From positions 19,311,000 to 19,374,999 of the forward strand of contig JAMKCF010000008.1 of NCBI GenBank assembly GCA_023634235.1: a stretch of 64,000 bases of DNA, read 5' to 3'. Origin of the DNA: Pisaster brevispinus. Taxonomy: Eukaryota; Echinodermata; Asteroidea; Forcipulatida; Asteriidae. Position 1 is the first letter of the stretch. Each line of letters starts with the position of its first letter. Below, one piece after another: positions 11,501-23,500 of the stretch. The notes below the pieces were generated by a model that had not been told where the DNA came from, searched no databases, and saw nothing but the letters and a program-made list of their open reading frames with translations. The position numbers were made by a program, and so were the translations under genes.

Positions 11501-14500
11501 GGTCGAAATGTCAGATTGGTAAGCACTTTGCAACAGCTATTTTTTTTCTCATTACAGAATATTGTGTATTTTATTGATACTTGAAGCTCAACTTTGTAGC
11601 TTAAACCTCTTGGAATTTTCTGTGAACTTTGCATGGAATGTTCAAAGGTTGTTTTTTGAGAGTCTTGTTTTACAAATGGAAAGGAAGTTTCTGGAATGTT
11701 AAATTAAATGAAAAGAAAAATGTGACGTCCAATTCACCTCAAATGGAATCTGGTAAATTTTTGTTTATTCTAAACAAACAGTTTTTGTCCAAAAGTATCT
11801 TGCCATTCTCAATAAGTGGAACAACACTTGACAGACAAAGAAATACCTGAGTGGCTTGAGGGTCATGATGCGGACATCTTTGGTTGCCACGGCAATTACA
11901 TGATAAGATCGGCCCATGTTGGGAGCGAAGGCCAGGTCGTGAACAGCCTCTGTGATGTTCATCAGGGTCTCCGTTTTATTCCATTTCTTTTTTCTGCGAA
12001 GATCCACCCCGAAAAACAGAAAAAGGTGTCAATGATTAAGTTGGGCGAGACCTTGGATACAAAACTAATACTTTTCTGAAACCTACTGAACCCTTGCGCC
12101 AACGTCAAACGCAGCAACTGTCTGCCACGCTTGTCTTTGTGACAGTCAATTGGGTTGTAAATTGTAAATGGGTTAACGAAGCATCGCCCAAAATACGCAC
12201 TACACTGTATAACACACGGGACATCGGCTCCCAAGATAGTGCAACCAAGATTATTGTGATGACAAAGCCAGGTGAATTAGGTCAATAGACTCCTTGCACA
12301 TCATGAGCTCTGGTGTTGTCAGCAGCAGAGTGTGGGTTTGTAGCCCGATCATGACACTTGTGTCCTTGAGCAAGGCACTTAAAACCATGATTGCTTCATA
12401 AAAAGTTGGGAAGGCAGTAAAATCTGCTCCACCAGCCAGGCTCCTAGTGGATGATACCCTTGCCTACATCCTAACGGACTGTGAATGGGGCAACCCTGTT
12501 TCAGCCCCAGGAGTAGGTGGCAACGTGCCCCTGGTGACAGTTGATTTGAGTCGACAGCCCAAATCAGTTCAGTGTAGCCCTCACCTTGAAGTGGCCGTCC
12601 AGCCTCGCGATATCTCATTCAAGACAACAAAATCTCATTTAAGAAAAAAAAAACCACCCCAAACCAAAACAAGTGGCTACCAGCTGCCCTTGGTCTGCCC
12701 TTTTTGCGAGTCAAATCGCACGTAAAGATATAATGCTCATTTAAAATTTATAAGACTCTACCTGGATAAGTAAACAACAACCAAACTTTAATATTCTAAA
12801 ATGCCTCACCTATCATTCTCCTTGTACTCATAAATCTGAACCTTTCCACCACTCATTGGGCTTGGATCATCACTTCCTACAGCAATCATCGAAGGGTGGA
12901 CCCTACAAAAGAACAAAGTACCACCATTCCAGAGTGTATACAGGATTGGTAAAGGACAAAATAGTCGCAGACGGTGTTCATGTCTAGTGTAATCAACCAT
13001 ATACATGAAATGACAAAACCTGTGAAAATTTGGGCTTAATCCTGGGTGTGAGTCAGGAATAAAGCAAAACCATGCTCAATTTTCAGCTTGTGAACACACT
13101 GTCCTTAAATCAGCTGTTGCGTGTTGTCAGGTTTTCAGATACAGTTTTCTCAAACATTACTAATAATATTTCACAGTAAAAATGGTTCTTTTATGAACTT
13201 CATAATCAGTAATCTTTCCCAAAATTATGTTTTTATCCTTACCAATCCTGTATAACTTTAAACCATTGTAATTGTAAAGATTAAAAAAAAACCAAAAAAA
13301 AAAACAACTTTGGTAGATGTACAGTGATTTCTATCTTTTTTTTTGAGCTACCAGTTTATCAGTTTCAAAATTGCATCACTGAATGTTAATGCAAACATAA
13401 TAAGTCAAATTTATAACAATAGTAATAATAATAATGTGGGATTTTTTAGAGCCCGTTTGCAAGCATCAAGGTGCTTTACAATATAAAAAGAAAGTTAGTT
13501 CTGTGCACAGTTGGTTTGAAATGGTTGATCACCTCACTGGAAAATGTCACCAAGAGTGGGAGGGTTCTTCTAAAAAAATACCTTACCTGGATGGATTCCA
13601 CGATAGACAGCTGCAGTTCAACTTGGTTTGAATCTCTTCCTGGAAGAGCAAACGAAATAAAAGCACGGTCAGGGCTCGTATTGGGGAGAAAAAAAAAACC
13701 CACGTGACTGCAGGGCTTGTACCTCAAAATGTTTACTGGACCAGAAATGTTTGTACAAGTCCAGAATCATAATGAGAAAAAAAAAGATGATTGAATCCAG
13801 ATTCAGCATTTAAATGCACTGAGACATCTGTATGAGAAGATTGATCTCATCCGTCTCTTTGCAGTATTAGGTTAACTTCATTACTCAATAGAATTAAAAG
13901 GCATTTTTTTCAGACTTAACGTCGACATTTTAGCATAGTTTGTTTCTGTTCAAGATATTACACAGTTAGGTATATGTATTGTTGTTCAATTGATAAAACA
14001 CAAGACCACTGGACTTGTCCAGTCATGAGTTTACTGGCCCGTTACTATAAACACTGGCCTCGGGCCTGCGGTCCAGTGTAAAATTCGAGCCCCGATTGTT
14101 AATGTTAGGGAGCATCTCATGAGTAGGGCACATTCTAGGCGCAAAAGAATGTTCCTGAGGGCACATTGTGATCCGTTGGACTGCCAGAATGTTCTGCTAG
14201 ATCGCATCATTGTTAAGAAGTACTAGAACAATCCTAGACGAGTGAATACGGGCATTAGTAATTTGAAAGTTCCAATGGCACGTTCCAGCGGTCCAACGAG
14301 CACACGCTGGAATACTTATCCGCTCTAAATAGATCGTTCCTACCGTCCTGAGGTGCTCTGTTAATATGCAGAGAGTTGAGAAGAGTTTATCTCTCTATCT
14401 ACTAATTTCTAGTGATTGTCCCGACTTTTGAGGTGCTCAGTTATTTTGCAGACAAAAAGTTGATAAGAGTTAAAGTAATTTCTAGTGAATCTTGCTGGTT

Positions 14501-17500
14501 CAACTACATGAAAATTCTCTTTTAGATAGAGTGTTTACTTTGAGAATTGCCGTTGATTTGTTCTTGGCGTTCCGAACATCGAACTCTTCTTGTCTCCATG
14601 AGGAAGCTTTCTCGGGAAGATGCAAGAATGACTAGAAATACTCATTTTACACATCGAACGGTCAGACAGGTTTAAACAAACTGAGCCTGTTCTTCCTCCA
14701 ACCTCTTGAAAGGTAAAGTTGCTTTTGAAATTTACCTGTGAACTCCATATTGCTAGGTTTGTGACGTCACTTGCTTCATAGAAGCGCACCACCCCATCAC
14801 CAGAACACATTGCCTGTAAAAAACATGTACAACAAAGAATTGTAAATTTGTTAACCTAACACTTATAATTTCTAGTCTCCTGAGCAGGCCAAATCAAAAT
14901 GTTGAGACCAATTAAAAACCTCACTCCGCAGCAGTGAAGTTAATAACAAGAATTCCCCGCGATCCACAAAGCAAAAGTAGTAGTCCTGGCCAATTTCCTA
15001 CCTCCCCAGGTAGTAGTTAATAAGCAGGACAGTTCTTTTCAGAACTAAGTATTCTCCCGCATTCTTAAATCTACTCAGCAGCAGTAGAAAAAATAGCAAG
15101 ACAAGTTTCTCAAAGAACAAAATCTACACAGCAAAGTAGATATATACACATGGTGTTATCGCAAACTGAATATACAAACATTTAATAAGGCGCAATTTCA
15201 TAAATATCATGATAGAAATCAATAGAGATTGAGTCAAGGCTTAGCAGCTTTACGAACTAGAGATAAACGAACAGATTCCCTAATGACAGCAGGATGATTG
15301 TTCCAAATCATTGGTCCAGCTACACTGAATGCTTTTTGACCAAGAACTTTGTTTGCCGGGGAAACATTCAAGTTGCATAGAAAAACCCTTGTTGCATAGA
15401 AGAGAACAAATGCACACCTCTACTCACATATGGCCCTTGCTGGGAATCGAACCAGGGTTACAGTAGTGAGAGGTGAGCGCTTTACCCACTAGCCACCCAT
15501 GCCACCCAACCCAAGGTGGGTTTGAGTCCTGGTCTTGACACTTGTGCCTGTAACCAAGACACATAGCCTTCCTCCTTCCGATGGGAATAAAGCCGTTGTT
15601 AGCCCTGTGTGTTGCGTAAACACGTTAATGAACCCAGTGTGTTATTGTTTAGAGGAGTTTGCCCCAGTGATCCAGGTGTAGTTGGCTGCAGATTGCGCAA
15701 GATTCGAACCCAACTCAAGTACATTGTAATTCTGTCTTTGCCCATCCAAAAATTGCTTGAACCCAACTTGTCTTCCTTATGGCTTAAAAAGTCAACCATT
15801 AGGCCCATCCAAAATAAATGTCAATATATACTTTGAGTTGACGACACACAACTGTAACAAAGTGAACCTGTGATATGAAGAATGATGCCCCAAGTTTCTA
15901 TTTTTGTCCCAACACCCTCATCATGTAGTCTGAGTGCCATTCATATCAATTTGCTAAAACAAATTTAAAAAAATGATCCTCATAAACTAAAAAATAAAAA
16001 ATAAAAATATTTTTTTACTTCATGAAATGAATATGGATGACTTGTTGACAGACTGGTTAAACAGAGTGGATGGTTAAACAGAGTGGATGTGAGGTCAGTC
16101 TGCCTGTGTCTGTTTTGTTTTTTTGAGGAAGGGGGAAGGGGGGGGGGGGGGGTTTCAAAGCGATCCAAGTTACTTTTTATACAGAAAACTAGATTGATGG
16201 GGATAAAGGCACATAGAAAAAAAGTGAGGCTCCATGCCAATAACCAGGCACTTCCGGCCAAAAACTCAAAACTTGGCAAACTTGCTCATCAAACAGTTGA
16301 GACTAAGAGCTTTCAAATGACACCCATGTTATGCTTATAAGGTAAGTATGTCTTAGCATGCAGAATGTTTAAACAGCAACTTCAGCGAAAGCAATTGTTA
16401 ATGGTAATGCTATTTAAACCCGTTTCTAATGTGTTTGTCTCTCATTTAATTGTAATCTTGATATTTTCACACTTAAGATTTTTTCATTATTATCAATAAA
16501 AAAAAATTGGGCCCCAAGCTAAAGGTTTGGAAAAACTAGCTAAACTTCTACCAATGACAGCGTGCATCAAAACTGACAATACTTAAACGACATCTGTGGG
16601 ATGTTGCTTTGTTATTGCAACAAAAGCGGCCAGACACAAGGGAGCTCCCTCAAATGACGTCACATGAGTGATGACGTCACATGAGTGATGACGTCACATG
16701 AGTGATGACGTCACATGAGTGATGACGTCACATGAGTGATAACGTCACATGAGTGATGACGTCACATGAGTGATGACGTCACATGAGTGATGACGTCACA
16801 TGAGTGATGACGTCACATGAGTGATGACGTCACATGAGTGATGACGTCACATGAGTGATGACGTCACACGAGTGATGACGTCACAGGGCTTTCTGGAAAG
16901 CACCAGAGAAGGGTTTTCAAAATGATTGGTTTTTTTTTTTCGCAATTAAAATCCATTTACTCTCGTGTGAACTCAATTTCCTCAATGAATTTCAGCAAAG
17001 ATCACTTGCTGTTGTTTTCGCACATGCTGGTCTTTAAAATGTATACATGTCAAACGGACGTGACAAGAAGGAAAAAAATACCAGCACAGAGCTTTTAACG
17101 AATCTTTCAGAAAAGCACCAGAGAAGGGTTTTAAAAATGTTTTTTTTTTTTTTTTTTACAATTAAAAACCTTGTTGACTCGCAGAACTCAATTTCCTTAT
17201 TCGCTAAACACATTTTAAATGAGTTTCAGGTAAGATCACTTGTTGCCGTTTTCATTCAAGCTGGTCTAAGACATCACATCACATTAACTTCATGGCTGGT
17301 GTCGTTTGTCCTCGGTTTTGATCCTGTTTCGCTATTTCTAAGAAAATCTAGACTGGCCACCCTCAAACCCAAACCAGGTAATATTTGCAGGCCTGGAGTT
17401 TCATCTTTGAGAGGGCAAGGCCATTTTCATTTTGCAAAGGGCACCTCCATTGGAAAATCTTAAAGTCTATGGGAAACTTTTGAAAGGGGCACCAAGGCCA

Positions 17501-20500
17501 AGACCAGGGACAATGTGTATTGCTGCTACGGTTGATTTTTGGCTCTCAACAAAAGGGTTACTGCGTAAGAAATATTTCGCTGAACGAATCTGGCAGGGAA
17601 CCAGTCATTACCAATGTATTTCATGATATTTGGTTGGTAACCTATATCTGCAGTGGAAAGAATCATGTGCTTGACAAATCCGTGTTTGTTTGCGGGTTCA
17701 GAGCCTGAGTGAAGTGCAGAAGACGTCTGATACGACAATTTCACAAAGTTAGACTTTGCCAGTCTTACCAACTGAAGGCCAAGATGGCGTGGGGAAAATT
17801 TGACGTCTGTCACGGAAGTTCGACTGTCGACCAGTGCAGCTCGCTTGATCTGAAGAAAAAAAAACAGCATCATAAACAAGGTTACAAAATAAAAAATGTC
17901 TTATGCTTCTTACTTGATGTAGGTACAACGGCCATTATACTTAGCCAGGTAATCCTAACAAAAAACTCATCTTTTTGGACAATTTTTTCGATGGATTTTT
18001 TTTGTTTTACATTTTACTTACAAATGTTTTGTATCTAAGTACAGCACTTACCCAATGACTCTGACCTTTGTGAGTTGGTTTCGATTCACCGACTGAAAAA
18101 AGAAACAAATAACAAATTACAGAGAACAGGAGCACCACAGAAGCCAAAAATAGCAAATATTCTGTGCTTAGCTAATTGTTTTGCTTAAGTAGATCTTCAT
18201 GTATAATAATAATAATAATAGTCCCTTTTTGGTAATTGTCACAGACCAGTATCTTCACTTTGTGTATCCAAACACATGCATAAAATAACAAACCTGTGAA
18301 AATTTGGGCTTACTTAGGCATTGAAGTTGCATGATAATAATGAAAGAAAAAACACCCTTGTTGCATAGAATTGTGTTTTCAGATGCTTGAGCCTGAAGCC
18401 TTTCTCAGATTCAAATTCATGGGTGAAAAATTACCTCTTTCTCTATATACTACACTGCTTCAAAAGGGGTTGCTTTCTAACCATGTTTTATACTACATTA
18501 TCAACAGCTCTCCAGTGCTCTTTACCAAGTAAGTTTTTATGGTCATTAACTTGTGGAGAAATTACTCAAAGTACAACCTGGCTTCAATAAAGACCTAGGC
18601 TTACTAGAAAGAAAAAATGTGATAACAAAACGTAAATTTTGTTTTAATCAAATAATACACCACAAAAGAAACAGAGTATAAATCAATTTCTTTTTTCAAA
18701 AGAAACAGAGTATAAATCAATTTTGCGTGACCAAAGAAAATTGACTGGAGCAGGATTTGAACCTGTGACTTCTGAATTAACGTGCTGATGCTCTACCAAC
18801 TGAGCTATCCGGCTCTATGTGTTGGCAGTTTATTTGTTGGGGGGAGTTGGAGGGGGGAGGGGTGCCAGCCAGAAGTTAAACAGCTGTAGACTGCCATAGT
18901 CAGGTTAAGACGCAACCCTGGAAGCAGCAGTAAGAGGTTTTAAGGCATAAAGTATGCAACTTTTTTCTTCAACTATCAAGTAATAAACCATAAGGGAGAC
19001 TGACTTGGTACATAAAATTCATTCTTTGGAACAAAAACAAAATTGACTAGAGCGTGATTTGAACCTGCAACCTCTAAATGTATTTTTTTCAGACGGAACA
19101 TTTGCTTGGGCCCCAGTAAGACAGGGACTTACCGATTTCTTCCCATATGACGGCTGTTCGATCAAATGAGCAGGAGGCCAGCACCTGACCAAACTCTGGG
19201 TGGGCCCAGGTTACCCTCCACACAGAACCACTGTGATGCTGTGATACAGTTAAGACAAAATTACAGAGTGAAGAAATGGGTTTGTTTGTGACGAGTGATT
19301 ATAAAGAACAAAGCTGATTAATACACATATATCTCAGCAGATTTAGTCAGAATTTTCTCCTGACACGACATACAGTACATGTACTAGTTTTAATTTACTA
19401 AGAGTAAGTATCAGTAGTCTTAATTTATTTACTTTTCTACTTGTAAACAATTGTTCACTTTATTGCGGTGGATCACAACGCTCTGTCGATTCACTTCACA
19501 TGTTCAAGAAGCATCTGAAGTCACACCTATTCCCACAATAACTGCTTGTTGTTCTCATACTTTGCAATTTCGTATCATCGTTATACCATGTACAGTCGAC
19601 TCTCGTTAATACGATGTCTGCCGGAATGGCCCGTTTTCCTCGTACTATCCAAACCTCGTCTTAAACGCAGCGCACTATTTACACGTGTATACACACGTCG
19701 TCATAGTGCATGCACTACACACGTGTCTAGGCTAGAACGGAGCGGTTTGCTTCCTAGTACAGTTCTTACGAGCATCCTGTACACAAAAATATCAATGATA
19801 AATCCATTTTTGTTTACTATGATCATAGAAATTTAATATTGTGTGTAACTCAAGATAAAAATCATAGCAAAGTCATGTCAAACTTGCCATTCATGTGACC
19901 ATGATGTGACAGATTCGATACTGCGTAGCTGTTTTCGCTGGTAGCCGTCAGCGTGTAAGCGAAGTAGCATATCAAGCATAAGTTACCAGCGAAATGTTTC
20001 TGGTTTTCGGATCAGACAGAACCGTGTAGCGGGTCCAATCCGACAAGTAGTTTGGCAACAAGAATGTTATTTCCGAACCTTGACTGAACGGTAAGCTTTT
20101 ACGCAACAATATTTTTCTGATCTTGCTACAAAAGTATGAAAAACAATACATTTTGTCATCATAGGGCCGCAAAAATACCTCGTATTATCCGTGTTCTCCT
20201 TACAGCCGTGCTCGTATCTTCCGTTTTTTAAGACATAGAAACACGCATGGGACAGTTTGGGACCGGTGAAATACCTCGTATTAACCGGCGTCTCGTATCT
20301 TCCGAGCTCGTATTAACGAGAGTCGACTGTATTTTGCTGTGTTTCATCACAAACCGCTGTGATCTTGATGAAATGGCGTTATAAAAAACACTTTTGTATG
20401 TATGTATGTAAGTTTGTGTAAATAAATAAACTAAAAACTCAAACTTACCATCCAGTATGACCAGTTAGTATTAACCTCAAGGCTGATTATTTGCCCTTAA

Positions 20501-23500
20501 ATTCTGACAAGGTTGTTTTATTGACTTGTCTTACCTTCCAGTATCACTAGTTAGTCTTACACTCAAGCTAGAATAATCAGACTTGAGGGTAAGACTAGTC
20601 AGTCTTACTTGTTTGTCTTACTCTCCAGCCTGATTATTCAACCTTAAATTCATGCAAGGTTGTTTTATTGACTAGTCTTACCTTCCAGCAGGATGAGCAG
20701 AACCATCCACCATCTTCCCCAAGGTCCCATACCTGCACCAACAAAACAAACAAACAAACCTCAAAACTCCACAAGACATGAAATAAAAAAAACAATAAAA
20801 ATCAGACTCACATAGATGAATAACACCTTTTTCACCATATTGAGGGGAAGATTTGCAGTTGGATAGAGCACTTTTTCCTCCATATTTTGTTGTTTACCGT
20901 TTTCTTTGAAAACTATATCAACACTTATATTTTGAGTGGCACAATATGACATATACAGCAGCACAATGTAATGGTGTTTTGTTATAAATGTATATTTTGT
21001 GTGTGTGCTGACTTTTTACAAAAATGGTGGAAAGAAAGAGAGAAAAAAAGCAAAAGAAAACAAAAGCACCTGTCATGGCTGATAACTCAATTTTAAGGAT
21101 GAACTCAGTAGAAACCCCCCAGCGGGAGGGTTAAAAAAGGTTGATAAATATTTTACATTGCAAAGTGCAATCTCCAAGAAATCAAGAGATTTGATGCACT
21201 ATTTTCTTCTATTGAGCTGTGTACAAATTGTGCCTGCAGTAGTTGTCAAGGTTCTGTGGCTGTTTTGTAAACAGTCATGGTCTATCAATCCAATTCACCT
21301 GAGGTCATTACTCATCATGATGAATAGTGGTTGTGCCAACTTCAGCCCTTTTCACACGAAAAAACCCCCACCAACATTCCTTGCGACGAATTTAACGAGC
21401 GCTGAAGTCATCCAACGCCTGACCGCTTTCGCAAGCTTTCACACGACACCAAGTAAAAATGTGACCACGTTCCATAAGACGAGAGTACAGACTTAGCTGG
21501 TTACCACTGAACTATAGAGTTTTTGTTCTTAAACAGCGCTAGTACCAGTTAAATGATGACGTATGTCGCGTGTGCACAGTGTGTCGCGGTAAAAAATAAA
21601 CCATGTAAACATTCTTCAAAATGGCTGACACTCACGAAGACGTTGGGGAGTCCATTCATAATACTATGCCCGTAATATCCTCCAAAAAACGACCGGCGAA
21701 GACATCAACCAAAGATAAGAGTAAGAAGGCCAAGAAATCTTGGTGCTACGAGGAAACGATTGCCTTGATAAACATTATGGAGAAGGAAACCACCCAATCT
21801 AAAATGGATGGTTTGACCCAAAACGGCCATGTTTGGCGGGAAATCGCGGACGAGGTGGCAAATGGTCGCAACGGTAACGGTGTGTAAACACACAAGGTCG
21901 GCTCCCGAAGGTTCTTCACGCATGCGTGGTAATACTGCTTTCGCGAGGATTGTCGGTCAATAAACAACGGATCGTTTCACACGAAGGTTTGACTAGATTC
22001 CTTGCGAAAAATTGTGCTAGCATAAGATTTTGTCGGAGGTGGGACCTACTACAAAATTTCGCAAGGTTTGCGAAAATTTCGCAAGGAATGTAGGCGCTGT
22101 AAAATATTACTGTCCTTTCACACGAAGCCCAAATTGTAATTTTTTACAAAAAATTGTAAAATTTCGCAAAGAATGTTCGTTTGTTCCGTCGTGTGAAAAG
22201 GGCTTTGGATGTCACAATCCCCATGTAGGCTTGAACTAAAAAGCCTGGGAAAAACGCTTGGATGGTTGTTATACCATACTCCTTGGGGCTGCCTTCGACC
22301 ATGGAGGATTCCTTCCTCCATGCTTCGACACATTTGTAAGCTGGGAACAAAAGATGTCTAACCAGCAACTTTAAGATGATCTTTCGAAGATTTCCACAAA
22401 AAATAGAGAGTGTAGACTAAGCGCAGCAGGCAACTTTCACTGCCAAGTGCCAGCAAGACGAAGCAGCTAACAAATTCATTCTCTGGGAACCAACTAAAAC
22501 ATGGTTCTACTGGTACACAGCATCAAACCTATCTGCAAGTCCTACTTGAAGGTACATGTACAATACACATGTAGTTGAAAGCATCTCTGAGATAAAAAAA
22601 AACCCTTCATGAACGACAGGAATATCTGGAGACACTTGCTGCTAGGAAGTTACAACACCAACTGTCTCTATCACAAATGATGATAGTCAACGGAGGTCGA
22701 TGATGATGGTGGGTTAACTGAGCAAGGGGCATTTTAGGCGACGCTTGCATTGTTAGATCTTTACATGCAATTTAATTCACAAAATGGCAGACAATTGGCA
22801 GCCATTACCCATGTGTGATGACAAGGCAGGGGGTGTACAGGTTGGCCAAAACATGATGTCATCACTTCAAGGCTCATGAATATTGAATAATGCCCAATTC
22901 TGTCCTTCAAAACATCTCGTCGCAGCTACCACAATCGTCCGACATGTACCTTTGACCCGATTTTTATACATAAATTTCAAGCTTGTTTACATCACACTTC
23001 ATATTAAGGCTGTCAGAATAGTAAAAGTTATATACTTGCGACCAAATAATTTTGAAAACACGTTTTTTCTCTCTTCATTTTTCACTGTTTTTATGGACCA
23101 TTTTCCATTAAGATTCTAGTGCAAATACCAAGGATAGGTCTTTATTGGCATTGAATGTCTAGTTCTTCAGAGATATCTAGTGATGTGTTGCCTGGGCTGC
23201 TGTCTGTATTCCTAGAACAATGAGAGTGGAACGAACGTTATTCTAGAGGCCATATTACACCTGGCAATTTTTACAGGCAACTTGAAGGCAACCAACAGCA
23301 CTTCATGCACAAAGAACACTTTGGCAGCACAAGAGACATTCATCTAGCTTTATCTCACTATCCCAAGTAAAATAATGAGAAAACAGAAATGTGAATGAAT
23401 TTTCTTCTTTCTTTCTTGCCCGGAACTGGTTGCCTGTAATGCCCCGTGTGACATGGCCTTACGAGTACACATCGATGGAGATGGCACTTCAGTGCGACTG

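Noticed and set aside
16655..16885. Possible CRISPR array
   Set aside because: Contiguous 17-bp units without unique spacers, in animal DNA.
18740..18832. Functional tRNA gene (and similar at 10.5, 15.4, 43.6, 50.5 kb)
   Set aside because: A- and B-boxes are good but the acceptor stems do not close properly, and the flanks are shared among copies, so they are SINE heads.
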